Source: Pseudanabaena sp. PCC 6802
GTDB lineage: Bacteria > Cyanobacteriota > Cyanobacteriia > Pseudanabaenales > Pseudanabaenaceae
Length of the DNA: 64,000 nucleotides
Reading direction: 5' to 3'
NCBI RefSeq assembly: GCF_000332175.1
Contig: NZ_KB235910.1
Location: forward strand, 559,278-623,277
The notes beneath the pieces are model-generated. The model ran no database searches. It saw only the letters and a list, made by a program, of their open reading frames with translations, and had not been told where the DNA came from. Below are positions 9,154 through 18,376 of the stretch, piece after piece; position 1 is the first letter of the stretch, and each line of letters begins with the position of its first letter. The translations under genes were made by a program, and so were the position numbers.

Positions 9154-10434
9154 TTAAACTTCTACCTCTTCTAACTCCTCTTCTGTTTCATCTACTTCTT
9201 CTATCTCTTCCATCTCTTCTTCCTCTTCCTCTTGCGCTAGGGCTTGACGGCGTGCTTCTTCTTCCCTAGCTTTGCGATCTTCCTCGGCATAGTCATACTT
9301 AGATGCATCTTTAATGTCAATCTTCCATCCGGTCAATCGCGCTGCTAAACGTACATTCTGACCTTCTTTCCCGATCGCCAGGCTCAATTGGTCGTCCGGC
9401 ACGAGTACGTGTGCCTGGCGTTCCTCGGCATTAATCAATCTGACTTCTTGAATGCGGGCGGGGCTGAGGGCATTAGCTATATAGGTAGCGGGGTCGGGCG
9501 ACCACCGGATCACGTCAATCTTCTCACCTCGTAACTCCGCTACCACGGATTGAATCCGCGCGCCCCTAGCACCAATACAAGCACCAACCGGATCGACATC
9601 GCGCTCTAGGGTGTCAACGGCAATTTTAGTGCGCGGCCCCACAGCGTAGGAAGCATAGGATGGGGGATTCGCTTCCCTTGCCACTGCCACGATCCTGACA
9701 ACTTCATCCTCGATCTCCGGCACTTCGTTGGCGAACAGATAAACTACTAAGCCAGCATCCGCACGAGATACCATCAGTTGCGGCCCGCGTCGCGATCCTT
9801 CATAGACTTTCTTCAGGTAAACCTTGAGCGTGGAATTAGGACGATAGGGGCGCTCGTTGGGTAATTGTTCGCGCTTTGGTAGCTCTGCCTCTACTTCTGG
9901 CTGTCCAAAGCCGCTGCTTACTGCCATAACTACCGAACTATTCTCGAATCGCAGCACTCGCCCCTGGAGTACAGTCCCCTCTAGATCTTGGAATTCTTCT
10001 TGAATCAAGCGGCGCTGTTGATCGCGCAGTTTTTGAGCTAATACCTGTTTGGTTTGAATTGCCGCCATCCGACCAAAATCATTTTGTTCGGGCGTGACAT
10101 CGACTACTACGGTACCGCCTGCCTGCGCTTCTGGCGCTACCTCGCGCACTTCCGCCAATGAAATTTGATGATCGGTGTTATCTACCTCTTCTAAAATTGT
10201 CTTCGTGGCCAGGACTCGAAATCCCTCATTTTCGATATCCAGTTCCACGTCAAAGTTCTCAAAATATTCCTCATCAAAGTTAATTTCTTCCGTTCGATAG
10301 GTTTTGCGAAATTTCTCGTAGCCCTTAAGCAGTGCTTCGCGCAGAGCATTTTGAACGGCATGTTTGGGCAGATTGCGTTCTTTACTAATCACCTCTACCA
10401 TATTGCCCAGTCCTGGCAGCTTCAGCATTGACAT
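9154..10434 (-). CDS. nusA: Transcription termination/antitermination factor NusA
   Basis: Binds RNA polymerase and nascent RNA to modulate pausing, termination and antitermination. 426 residues with, in order, the N-terminal polymerase-binding domain (to ~130), an S1 domain (GTVLQGRVLRFENSSVVM), KH1 (DPVGACIGARGARIQ) and KH2 (LAIGKEGQNVRLAARLTGWKIDI). The C-terminal ~40 residues are a Glu-rich acidic tail instead of the AR repeats of enterobacterial NusA, as is usual in cyanobacteria. It follows rimP by 80 bp. The ylxR and infB genes that commonly come next are absent; the neighbour is a convergent oxidoreductase. Confidence 0.96.
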   Translation of the reverse strand: MSMLKLPGLGNMVEVISKERNLPKHAVQNALREALLKGYEKFRKTYRTEEINFDEEYFENFDVELDIENEGFRVLATKTILEEVDNTDHQISLAEVREVAPEAQAGGTVVVDVTPEQNDFGRMAAIQTKQVLAQKLRDQQRRLIQEEFQDLEGTVLQGRVLRFENSSVVMAVSSGFGQPEVEAELPKREQLPNERPYRPNSTLKVYLKKVYEGSRRGPQLMVSRADAGLVVYLFANEVPEIEDEVVRIVAVAREANPPSYASYAVGPRTKIAVDTLERDVDPVGACIGARGARIQSVVAELRGEKIDVIRWSPDPATYIANALSPARIQEVRLINAEERQAHVLVPDDQLSLAIGKEGQNVRLAARLTGWKIDIKDASKYDYAEEDRKAREEEARRQALAQEEEEEEMEEIEEVDETEEELEEVEV

Positions 10435-10514
10435 ATTATTTCTATCTCCTGATTAAACTTCTCGATTGATGTCATCAAACAAATATTGGGTAGATTGGGA
10501 AACCGTCGAGGTCT

Positions 10515-10967
10515 TCAACTAAGCTCGACCCCTGTTACCAGTTCCCACGGTATTTCGATTAACTTGCCTTTCTGGCTCAGGGTCAGTAGCTCGGCACTGC
10601 GACTTACTAGCTGACCCGTCCAACTTTGCTTGCCAGCGTGGGGCGCACGGGTGCTAGCAGTAACCGTGAATCCCCGAAAAGCCACAAACTCGCGATCGCT
10701 TTTGAGCTGCCGATCCGTACCCGGGCTAGATACTTCTAATACATAGGCATGGGGAATAATATCGGCTCGGTCGAGGGCAGGTTCGAGGGCGAGGCTCATG
10801 CGTTCGCAGTCTGATAAGCTGGTATCTCCTTCAGGGATGCGAATATCTACGCGCAGTACCGCCGGATTTTTATGCGTGTGGAACACCACATCCACCACTT
10901 CTAATCCTAGGGACGGCGCGATCGCTTCAGCGATCTGTAAAATTTGCGGAATCAACGGATGGCTCAT
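10515..10967 (-). CDS. rimP: Ribosome maturation factor RimP
   Basis: Needed for maturation of the 30S subunit. The product from ATG at 10967 (MSHPLIPQ) is 150 residues, the normal size. A longer frame opens upstream to 11036, but that stretch contains a terminator-like hairpin and has no family match, so I prefer 10967. Family features seen: LGLEVVDVVF, DISLSDCERMS-like region (DTSLSDCERMSLALEPALD), and YVLEVSSPGTDRQL. Forms a rimP-nusA unit on the minus strand. Confidence 0.92.
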   Translation of the reverse strand: MSHPLIPQILQIAEAIAPSLGLEVVDVVFHTHKNPAVLRVDIRIPEGDTSLSDCERMSLALEPALDRADIIPHAYVLEVSSPGTDRQLKSDREFVAFRGFTVTASTRAPHAGKQSWTGQLVSRSAELLTLSQKGKLIEIPWELVTGVELS

Positions 10968-11016
10968 ATGTACTTGGTATGTACGTGAATGCAAATCAAT
11001 CCGAGCTAAAAACAGA

Positions 11017-11040
11017 AAAAGTGGGCTTATTCCCACTTTT
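11017..11040 (-). terminator. Hairpin with T-tract upstream of rimP
   Basis: A 9-bp perfect stem (AAAAGTGGG/CCCACTTTT) with a 6-nt loop, followed on the minus strand by T-rich sequence. It lies between the ferredoxin gene and rimP, both on the minus strand, so it could terminate the ferredoxin transcript or attenuate rimP-nusA. Confidence 0.6.
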
Positions 11041-11191
11041 CCACAAAACTCCTGCGCAATCTAACTCACAATTAGCTCGATCGCTAGTCAGGGCGCAGAT
11101 TAATCTCTAGCAGCATTAAGGCAATTGCGATCGCAATTGCTCTAGATATCTCTAGCTTGCTGCGTAGGGTTGATTCATGCTAGCACAACTG

Positions 11192-11419
11192 TCAATCGTG
11201 CATTTTTTGCAGTTCCGGTCTTTCTTCTGGTTCGATCGCGCCCTTAACGGGACAAACTTCCAGGCACACACCACAGTCAATGCAAGTATCGAAGTCGATC
11301 CAATACCAGGAAGTACCTTTAATATTAGTCCCTGGCCCTGGATGAATGCAGGCCACCGGACAGGCTGGCACGCAAGCCGCCACACCTTCGCAGATATCAG
11401 TTGCAATTGTATAAGCCAT
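11192..11419 (-). CDS. Bacterial-type 4Fe-4S ferredoxin
   Basis: 75 residues from ATG at 11419 (MAYTIATDICEG). A longer frame extends to 11554 but runs into a repeat element (11489-11589) and has no family match, so the short start is chosen. Two cysteine clusters are visible: CEGVAACVPACPVAC and CIDCGVCLEVCPV, fitting two Fe-S clusters, and the conserved stretch WYWIDFDTC between them. Resembles the small cyanobacterial ferredoxin family that includes Synechocystis Ssr3184. It is a cytoplasmic electron carrier; the partner is unknown. Confidence 0.88.
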   Translation of the reverse strand: MAYTIATDICEGVAACVPACPVACIHPGPGTNIKGTSWYWIDFDTCIDCGVCLEVCPVKGAIEPEERPELQKMHD

Positions 11420-11488
11420 ATGGTGGTTTGAACGGATGCAGGCAAATAGTTTTCTTAATATAACTTTACCAATTTTGCCGATCTTAAA

Positions 11489-11589
11489 TATAGCCGTAGA
11501 CAGATCTGTTAGGACAGGGGGTGTGGGGGCTGCGCCCCCACGCAGAGGTTCCACCCCTGCACCCTGTCCTAAGCCTATTGGCAGCTATA
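11489..11589. mobile_element. MITE-like palindromic element, copy A
   Basis: 101 bp bounded by TATAGCC at the left and GCTATA at the right. Inside are a closing stem (GGACAGGG/CCCTGTCC), hairpin 1 (GTGGGGGCTGCGCCCCCAC) and hairpin 2 (GCAGAGGTTCCACCCCTGC). Over 80% identical by eye to the copies at 18392 and 52874. Non-coding. Confidence 0.75.
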
Positions 11590-11685
11590 GCAAGATTCGC
11601 TGGCGATCGCAAATTCCGCCACAATATATATTGGTAATTGTCTAGCTAATCCACTGAGCCATTTGGTCAATAGGCAGAGGAACTT

Positions 11686-12090
11686 ATGCCAAATACCCGC
11701 AAAGCTAAAAATATCAAGCAACAAATGCAACAGCAAATGCAGCAGAGTCTAGATGCGCTGAAAGCAGAAGCCCAACGCAAATACGACCAGTCCCTACACC
11801 ACGCCGAACGAGAACTGAAAAAACAACAACATGCCGCCCGCGAACAACTCGATCGCGCCGACCAATGGGCGCTCGATCGGGTTAACGAAGCCCTGGATAA
11901 AGCTACCGCAGAGTTTAACCGCGCCAAAGACAAAGCCAAGCGTAGGTATGACAAAGCGATCGAAGAAGCCCAAGAAAGCTTACAAAAGCAACTAGAACAA
12001 ACCAGCACCGAAGTCAGCAAACAGATTGGTAAAATGGGCTATCGACTCAAAAAAGCAGCCCGCTCCGCCTGGCACAAACTAATTGATTGA
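11686..12090 (+). CDS. Hypothetical coiled-coil protein
   Basis: 134 residues, very rich in Ala, Gln, Lys and Glu, with heptad-like spacing over nearly the whole length (residues 5-120), so mostly a long coiled coil. No signal peptide, membrane segment or known motif. I do not recognise the family; apolipoprotein- or LEA-like helical proteins have similar composition. It ends 38 bp before the chosen ispG start on the same strand and may be co-transcribed with it. Confidence 0.65.
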   Translation: MPNTRKAKNIKQQMQQQMQQSLDALKAEAQRKYDQSLHHAERELKKQQHAAREQLDRADQWALDRVNEALDKATAEFNRAKDKAKRRYDKAIEEAQESLQKQLEQTSTEVSKQIGKMGYRLKKAARSAWHKLID

Positions 12091-12128
12091 TCGGCGCTAA
12101 ACTTCATATAAGTAAACACAAAGTACCT

Positions 12129-13367
12129 ATGCAGACTCTGCCTGTAAATACAACTAACTCAGCCAATAATGGCGCAACCTCATCTGAGAATGATTTATCG
12201 GGCGCGATCGTGCGTCGCAAAACCCGTCCTGTTAAGGTAGGCAGCGTGACAATTGGTGGTGGTTATCCAGTGGTCGTGCAGTCCATGATTAATGAGGATA
12301 CCCTCGACATTGATGGCTCAGTGGCAGGAATTCGCCGTCTCCACGAAATTGGATGCGAAATTGTGCGCGTTACAGTGCCCAGTCTGGCTCACGCCCACGC
12401 TCTGGCAGAAATACGCCAAAAACTAATCGCTACCTATCAAAATGTGCCTTTAGTTGCCGACGTACATCACAATGGCATGAAAATTGCCTTAGAAGTTGCC
12501 AAACACGTGGATAAAGTCCGAATTAATCCGGGGCTGTATGTATTTGAGAAACCCAAGAGCGATCGCACCGAATATACAGCCGCCGAGTTTGAGGAAATCG
12601 GCGAAAAGATTAAGGAAACTCTCAAGCCATTGGTAATATCCCTACGAGACCAGGGAAAGGCCATGCGCATTGGTGTTAATCACGGTTCTCTAGCCGAACG
12701 GATGCTGTTTACCTACGGCGATACGCCGCAGGGCATGGTGGAATCTGCTCTGGAGTTTATTCGCATTTGCGAGGATCTGGATTTCCACAACCTGGTGATT
12801 TCCATGAAGGCATCCCGCGTACCTGTAATGATTTCTGCCTATAAGCTCATGGCACAGCGAATGGATGAATTGGGGATGGATTATCCCCTCCATCTCGGCG
12901 TAACGGAAGCAGGTGATGGCGAATACGGACGGATTAAATCTACGGCTGGAATTGGCACTCTCTTGGCCCAGGGTATTGGCGACACGATCCGCGTATCCCT
13001 CACAGAAGCTCCGGAGAAGGAAATTCCAGTCTGCTACAGTATTTTGCAAGCTTTGGGATTGCGCAAGACGATGGTGGAATACGTGGCTTGCCCATCCTGC
13101 GGTCGCACGTTATTTAATCTGGAAGAAGTGTTGCACAAAGTAAGAGAAGCAACGAAACACCTGACGGGTTTGGACATTGCTGTAATGGGCTGTATTGTCA
13201 ATGGCCCTGGAGAGATGGCAGATGCTGACTATGGCTACGTGGGTAAGACACCTGGATATATTTCTCTCTATCGGGGCAGGGAAGAGATCGAGCGCGTACC
13301 CGAAGAGCGAGGCGTAGAAGCGTTAATTGCCCTGATTAAATCCGACGATCGCTGGGTCGATCCGTAG
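12129..13367 (+). CDS. ispG: 4-hydroxy-3-methylbut-2-enyl diphosphate synthase (ferredoxin)
   Basis: Fe-S enzyme of the MEP isoprenoid pathway that converts MEcPP to HMBPP; in cyanobacteria it uses reduced ferredoxin. ATG at 12129 gives 412 residues; an in-frame TTG at 12087 overlaps the upstream stop and is less likely. TIM-barrel signatures near the N-terminus ([34 protein letters not shown]) and the C-terminal cluster cysteines ([12 protein letters not shown] and later [10 protein letters not shown]) are all present. Supplies carotenoid, phytol and quinone side chains. Confidence 0.95.
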   Translation: MQTLPVNTTNSANNGATSSENDLSGAIVRRKTRPVKVGSVTIGGGYPVVVQSMINEDTLDIDGSVAGIRRLHEIGCEIVRVTVPSLAHAHALAEIRQKLIATYQNVPLVADVHHNGMKIALEVAKHVDKVRINPGLYVFEKPKSDRTEYTAAEFEEIGEKIKETLKPLVISLRDQGKAMRIGVNHGSLAERMLFTYGDTPQGMVESALEFIRICEDLDFHNLVISMKASRVPVMISAYKLMAQRMDELGMDYPLHLGVTEAGDGEYGRIKSTAGIGTLLAQGIGDTIRVSLTEAPEKEIPVCYSILQALGLRKTMVEYVACPSCGRTLFNLEEVLHKVREATKHLTGLDIAVMGCIVNGPGEMADADYGYVGKTPGYISLYRGREEIERVPEERGVEALIALIKSDDRWVDP

Positions 13368-13863
13368 CGAAACGTTAGCCTGCTTCAGCGCTGGGTATAA
13401 GGAACTCAAACTCCTGTTGCTTCGCCGACTGTATAAAATTAGTCGTCGACCGCAAATATTTTGGCGATGGGTGAAGCGGAACGTTATTTTGCATTTTGTT
13501 AAATAAAACCCTAAATAAGGACGTTATCTAACAAAAGTGTGGATAATAACCCTGATAGTTGATTTATTTTGCAAATAGCAAGGTAACAACCCTCTAGAGG
13601 TATTTATCTAGAATTTTGCATAGTAATGTATAGTTATACGTACCGATATCGCCGAATGAGACCGTTGAGATTGTCTGAGTGCGATCGCAGTTAGGCAAGC
13701 AAGACGCATCGACTACGTTTTCCAGTACCGAAAACAGATCGGCGATCGCATAGATAAGCAGTTTGAGGTTAGGCAAGCATGACGGGTCTGTTTTCCGCTC
13801 AAGTTCGGACAGTGGATTGGGGCGATCGCTAAGGATAAATAATTGTGAAGCGATCGGGGTATA
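13368..13863. other. Intergenic region, no gene seen
   Basis: About 500 bp between ispG and the group II intron. Short open frames on the minus strand show no family features. A motif GTTAGGCAAGCA(A/T)GACG occurs twice, at about 13690 and 13767, each near a HIP1 site; I cannot assign a function. Confidence 0.5.
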
Positions 13864-15796
13864 ATCGGGTCGAGAAGGGTGTTTAGCCCTTCCCTCCCAC
13901 ACCACCCGGCATGCGGGTCCGCACCGGGCGGTTCATAATCGCCGCGCAAACAAACCTCAAGAAAATCAGGCATAACCCTGGACTTTCATCCAAAGTTCTC
14001 GCACTGAAAGCCAACCCTGTAACTGTAACCACTGATTCGTCATTCCCGTATGGGTTGCCAGAGTCTTTGACAAACGCCAATAGCCTTTGCGACTAATGCC
14101 GGTCAAAATCGCCTGTCGTTTACTAGTGCCTAGAGCCAGCAGATGTCGGATACGAGTGCGAGGTCTGCGCCACTGTTGACCGTAACACATACGAATTCGT
14201 CGCCGCAACCAACCATCCAACTGCTCAATTGGACTGTAATGCTGGGAAATGCCGTAGTAGTTCATCCAACCTCGTAAGTATCGGTTCAACCGTTCCATGC
14301 GGTACTCCATTGAAACACCCCAACTACGTGACGTTAAGCCCCGCAGTCGATGTATGAAATCCCGATAGGCTTGGTCTGACCACCAAATCCGAATTCCTCG
14401 GAACGTAAATCCCAGAAATTCTAATTTGTCAGTCCTGACCACACGACTTTTCTGCCGATTTACTTTGAGCTTCAGCTTTTGGCTCAGGTATCGGCTGATA
14501 TTAGCCAACACCCTCTGCCCTGCCCGTCTACTTTTGACCAGAATTACCAAGTCATCCATATAGCGAGCAAAGCGATGTCCTCTTGCCTCTAACTCTTTGT
14601 CGAGGTCATCCAACAAGATGTTGGCGAGCAACGGTGACAGTGGCGACCCTTGTGGAGTGCCCCAATCCGTTGCCGCGAAAGTGTGACCGACCATAACTCC
14701 CGCTCGCAGATACCGTCCGATTAAACCCAGAAGTACCTTATCGGTTACTTTCCGAGCAATGCGGGACATCAGCATGTCGTGGTCTACATTGTCAAAGAAT
14801 TTCTCCAAATCAATGTCTACCGCAACTTGATACCCTGCTTTGATGGCGGACTTTACCTGCCGAATTGCTCCGTGGGCAGATCGCTTGGGTCGACTGCCAT
14901 AGCTTGAGTCCGAAAATCCTGGCTCAAACATTGGCGATAACACTTGTAGAATGGCTTGCTGGATTACCCGGTCTATGACACAAGGTATTCCTAGCTTTCT
15001 CTCGCCGCCTCTTGGCTTTGGTATTACTACCTGTCGCACTGGCTGCGGTTGATACGTACCATCCTTCAGGGAAGCGCGAATCTCTGTCCAATGCTCCCTT
15101 GCATAGTCGAGGAAATCTCCTATAGTCATACCGTCGATTCCGGCTGCTCCTTGGTTCGATTTCACCCTTCCCCATGCCTGTTGCACATTGTTGCGCTCTA
15201 ATATTCGCGCCATCAGGTTGTCTAAGGCTGGCTTTATGTCAGCACGCCATCCGTCATCTCCCCCGGTCGGGTTCATCGATGCGTCTGAGTTGTTCATTGC
15301 TCCTCCTTATGGCAATTATGTTCTGTCCTTCGTCCTGGATTGGACTACTATGACTTCTGCTGACTTCTGCAAGGCTTGACACCAAGAGTTCCCTCTTAGT
15401 GGGCTGTCCTTTTTGCTTTAGGGTTCTGTGGCTTCCTAACCGTTTCCGGCTCTTACCTCATTCAGACTCCCTTTACTCTTAGAACCGCAACCTTACAGAC
15501 CTCCCCAGATAAGAACGTGAACTGTCCCGCCGCAACCGTGTCATTTACTGTGCCCCTTGAACCAGAGGTTTTGTTGTGTTGTGCCAACTCACCCAGGGGT
15601 CTCAGCCTTCTATGACATTTCTGTTCGTCGGCTCGTCGGTTTGCTATCCGGCTTCCTTCAAACACTTCCTCGCGAAAGCATTCTTGCCTTAAGCTAGTAG
15701 TGGTCGTCACTCGGATCTGTAAATTGATCATTTGGACGCTGGTTCTCCTACAGGGGACTTTCACCCCATTAGTTCACGCCCATGCTGGGCGTACAC
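13864..15796 (-). mobile_element. Group II intron
   Basis: Retroelement of ~1.93 kb read on the minus strand. The predicted 5' end is GTGTACGCCCAGC at 15796, near the GUGYG consensus. Near the 3' end, 13901-13934 folds as domain V (GAACCGCCCGG... with its complement), and the intron ends in CCCGAT at 13864. The maturase gene occupies domain IV. The 5' splice site lies 76 bp beyond the gshA stop codon, so no gene is interrupted. Ends are inferred from consensus and not proven. Confidence 0.85.
13966..15297 (-). CDS. ltrA: Group II intron reverse transcriptase/maturase
   Basis: 443 residues. Copies the intron RNA into DNA and assists splicing. RT motifs are clear: the N-terminal RNA-binding start (GIDGMTIGDF), VVIPKPRGGERKLGIP, SYGSRPKRSAHGA, the catalytic RYMDDLVIL, and KLEFLGFTFRG. 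The maturase (X) domain follows with YLRGWMNYYGIS. The protein stops after X; there is no HNH endonuclease domain, so it should integrate by the endonuclease-independent route. The frame is intact, so the intron may be active. A good Shine-Dalgarno (AAGGAGG) precedes the start. Confidence 0.95.
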   Translation of the reverse strand: MNNSDASMNPTGGDDGWRADIKPALDNLMARILERNNVQQAWGRVKSNQGAAGIDGMTIGDFLDYAREHWTEIRASLKDGTYQPQPVRQVVIPKPRGGERKLGIPCVIDRVIQQAILQVLSPMFEPGFSDSSYGSRPKRSAHGAIRQVKSAIKAGYQVAVDIDLEKFFDNVDHDMLMSRIARKVTDKVLLGLIGRYLRAGVMVGHTFAATDWGTPQGSPLSPLLANILLDDLDKELEARGHRFARYMDDLVILVKSRRAGQRVLANISRYLSQKLKLKVNRQKSRVVRTDKLEFLGFTFRGIRIWWSDQAYRDFIHRLRGLTSRSWGVSMEYRMERLNRYLRGWMNYYGISQHYSPIEQLDGWLRRRIRMCYGQQWRRPRTRIRHLLALGTSKRQAILTGISRKGYWRLSKTLATHTGMTNQWLQLQGWLSVRELWMKVQGYA

Positions 15797-15872
15797 AACG
15801 CTGTTGCAACGGATGGTATTCAAACTCTGGAAATGACTCGAAAACTTGTGCCGCCGCTGAACAGCAACGTTA

Positions 15873-17021
15873 TTAGGCGATCGCCAGTACCTTGGCAAGA
15901 TCGGATTCTTGTTGCTCGGCTGAGGCGATCGCGTCGGTGATAATTTGACGGGGGCTGAGACCGCTGCTATAGGCGGCTAACCAGCGCTGGGCATCGTTGC
16001 CCTGGGAGAGAATCTTCTGTAGCGGTGCGAGGAAGCAAGCAGTACCTGTTTGACTGGCGATCGCCTGCGACGATTCATACAGTGCGGCAATCCAATCGCG
16101 AGCCGCGATCTGTTCGCCCGTTTGCCAATGGACGAGAACCGCATCGAGGCTAGAGCGGGCAACTGCCGACTCGTTGCGATCGGTAATCTCGATCAGTTCC
16201 TCGGGCGTGAAGGGGCTGCTACCTGGTGCAATGGGATCGAGTGCGGTTGAGAAATCGCGATCGGACAACAGCGCGAGCAGGCGCATTTCCAATAGAGCGG
16301 TAATCGCCAACAATGCCGCAGGATCGAGGACTAAATCGCAAATGCGTAATTCTAAGCGATTGATGGAGTAGGGACGGCGATCGCCGTTGGGACGCACCGA
16401 TGACCACAGGTGGCGCACGTTTTGCATCGTGCCCAGCCTTAGCTGCTCCTCCGTCCATGCAATAAAATCGTCGTGATTCCGAAACAGCGGCACGTAGGCA
16501 GGCGTTTTGGGAAACATTTGCCAGCGCGTGGAATGGAAGCCAGTAACTTTGCCGTTGAGAAAAGGCGATGAAGCGCTAAGCGCCAGGTAGAGCGGAGCTT
16601 CGACCCGCACCAAACGGCAAGCTTTAATCAGAGTTTCCGTATCGGGAATGCCGACGTTGATGTGAATGCTGGCGGTTACGACATCGGTACCGTAGGTTTG
16701 CTCGATATAACTGTGATAGGGATTGTTGGGATCGGAGCGCTCGAAGCGATCGCTGCCACCCAGTGCCAGCGTACTGCCCGGTGTAATCGTGAAATCGCCC
16801 AGCGATCGCAGGTATTTCCGCAAGCGCTGCCGAGGTTCGATCAACGCCAGAAACAAACGTTCGTATTGCGTAAATGGCGCGGTTGTATATTCAACATTGC
16901 GGTTGTCCGGTTCGCGCACGAATCCGTCCAGATGCGCCACAATGCGATCGGAAAATCCCCGGATATCTCCAGTCGGCGTGCAGGTATAAACTTCGACTTC
17001 AAATCCCTTTGATAAAAGCAC
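15873..17021 (-). CDS. gshA: Glutamate-cysteine ligase, cyanobacterial type
   Basis: Makes gamma-glutamylcysteine, the first step of glutathione synthesis. 382 residues, the length of the distinct cyanobacterial GshA family. Typical features are the N-terminal MLLSKGFEVEVYTCTPTGDI, the segment TPGSTLALGGSDRF, SIHINVGIPD, and RLELRICDLV, the ATP-grasp-like GCS core. It is transcribed away from chlI's promoter side and is the nearest gene upstream of the group II intron; the coding sequence is undamaged. Confidence 0.92.
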   Translation of the reverse strand: MLLSKGFEVEVYTCTPTGDIRGFSDRIVAHLDGFVREPDNRNVEYTTAPFTQYERLFLALIEPRQRLRKYLRSLGDFTITPGSTLALGGSDRFERSDPNNPYHSYIEQTYGTDVVTASIHINVGIPDTETLIKACRLVRVEAPLYLALSASSPFLNGKVTGFHSTRWQMFPKTPAYVPLFRNHDDFIAWTEEQLRLGTMQNVRHLWSSVRPNGDRRPYSINRLELRICDLVLDPAALLAITALLEMRLLALLSDRDFSTALDPIAPGSSPFTPEELIEITDRNESAVARSSLDAVLVHWQTGEQIAARDWIAALYESSQAIASQTGTACFLAPLQKILSQGNDAQRWLAAYSSGLSPRQIITDAIASAEQQESDLAKVLAIA

Positions 17022-17052
17022 GCTCTTTCCTCTATTACTATCAGGACTGATA

Positions 17053-17140
17053 TCAAATCCTGGTTTGTTAACCCCTTTTCTTCGAGTCTGCGCGCGCAGA
17101 CTTTGTTTGTGTAGCCGAGACTTCTAGTCGCCAGGCAATA
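17053..17140 (+). repeat. Dispersed repeat, uninterrupted copy
   Basis: Begins CAAATCCTGGTTTGTTA and continues through a GC-rich hairpin (AGTCTGCGCGCGCAGACT) to TTTGTTTGTGTAGCCG and CGCCAGGC. The same unit occurs at 18377, where it is split by a MITE-like element, and its core also occurs at 9083. This copy is the empty-site reference for that insertion. Confidence 0.75.
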
Positions 17141-17199
17141 TTAGGGGTAATTAACGCTTTGGGTGCGTCCATCACCAGGAATCCAGATTCGTGCCGAAT

Positions 17200-18300
17200 C
17201 TATTCTTCTTCCACAATCCCAAATACCTCTCTAAAGACTTTCTGCACTTTGTAACCCGAGTCGATCGATTCCAGCGGATCTTTACGGAGACGATGGCGCA
17301 GGCAGAGCGTAATCACGCGCTTGATGTCGTCAACCGTCACTTCTGTACGACCTTCGAGGGCGGCGATCGCCTTCGAGGCGCGGTTAGTGACAATGTCACC
17401 GCGCAGGCCGTCCACATCGAGATCGGCACAAACCTGAGAAATATTCAGGCGCAGATCCGTGGGGATAGTAACAGAATTAAGTAGCTCCTGTGCCCGCACG
17501 ATTTGCTCTTGAATCTCTATTTGCTTATCGGAGTAGTGGCTGAGGAATTGCTGGGGATTGCGATCGAAGTCCGTGCGTTGCTCCACGATCTGGACGCGCA
17601 ATTCGGGCGTTTTAACCGTGCGAATCTCAGCGTGCATGCCAAAGCGGTCTAATAATTGGGGACGCAGTTCGCCTTCTTCGGGGTTGCCGGAACCAACTAA
17701 GACAAATCTAGCGGGATGGCGGATCGAGATGCCTTCGCGCTCGACAGTATTCCATCCCGATGCTGCCGAGTCCAGCAATACATCTACGAGGTGATCGTCA
17801 AGTAGATTAACCTCATCGATGTAGAGGATGCCGCGATTGGCCTTAGCGAGCAATCCAGGTTCAAATGCCTTTACACCTTCAGAAAGGGCTTTTTCAATAT
17901 CGATCGTGCCGCAGACGCGATCTTCCGTCGCACCTAACGGTAAATCCACCATCGGCACCTGTTTTTGGGCAATCGGCAAATTGTCGCCCTTCAACAGCCG
18001 CTGGCGCACTTCGTCGCTCTGCAGATCCGCATCCGTGGGGTGGCTGTTAAACGGATCGTCGGCAACGATATCAATCTCTGGCAACAGATCGGCGAGGGCG
18101 CGAATAGTCGTGGATTTACCCGTGCCGCGATCGCCCATGATCATGACACCACCGATCTTAGGATCGATGATATTGAGCATGAGCGCCAATTTCATTTCCT
18201 CTTGCCCCACGATCGCGCTGAAAGGGAACACCGGGCGCTTTTTGACTGATGGCTTAGCCTGAGTGATAGTCAAGGTTTTAATTTCTTCACAATTTTGCAA
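17200..18300 (-). CDS. chlI: Magnesium chelatase ATPase subunit I
   Basis: AAA+ motor subunit that, with ChlD and ChlH, inserts Mg2+ into protoporphyrin IX, the first committed step of chlorophyll synthesis. 366 residues with Walker A GDRGTGKST (residues 56-64), Walker B (GILYIDEVNLLDDHLVD), the ChlI/BchI insertions (ATEDRVCGTIDIEKAL) and arginine-finger region RPQLLDRFGMHAEI. Monocistronic here; flanked on both sides by copies of a dispersed repeat. Confidence 0.96.
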   Translation of the reverse strand: MQNCEEIKTLTITQAKPSVKKRPVFPFSAIVGQEEMKLALMLNIIDPKIGGVMIMGDRGTGKSTTIRALADLLPEIDIVADDPFNSHPTDADLQSDEVRQRLLKGDNLPIAQKQVPMVDLPLGATEDRVCGTIDIEKALSEGVKAFEPGLLAKANRGILYIDEVNLLDDHLVDVLLDSAASGWNTVEREGISIRHPARFVLVGSGNPEEGELRPQLLDRFGMHAEIRTVKTPELRVQIVEQRTDFDRNPQQFLSHYSDKQIEIQEQIVRAQELLNSVTIPTDLRLNISQVCADLDVDGLRGDIVTNRASKAIAALEGRTEVTVDDIKRVITLCLRHRLRKDPLESIDSGYKVQKVFREVFGIVEEE

Positions 18301-18376
18301 CTAACAGCAATATAGCCTAAAACGCGATCGCCTTGTAGGGGCATCCCTTTGCGCCCACCTTTGCGTCTATTCATCC

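Noticed and set aside
11419-11554. N-terminal extension of the ferredoxin
   Set aside because: The extension runs into a MITE-like element and its translation is low complexity; the MAYTIATDIC start fits the family.
12087-12128. TTG start for ispG overlapping the coiled-coil gene
   Set aside because: The ATG at 12129 gives the normal IspG N-terminus; the extra residues match nothing.
13690-13785. Repeated GTTAGGCAAGCA motif as possible CRISPR-like or regulatory repeat
   Set aside because: Only two copies with ~60 bp between them; nothing more supports a function.
13594-13973. Two overlapping minus-strand open frames downstream of the intron
   Set aside because: They run partly into intron domain V/VI, have no family features, and overlap each other in different frames.
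15462-15764. 100-residue minus-strand frame in the 5' part of the group II intron
   Set aside because: It lies in the structured domains of the intron RNA and has no protein features.
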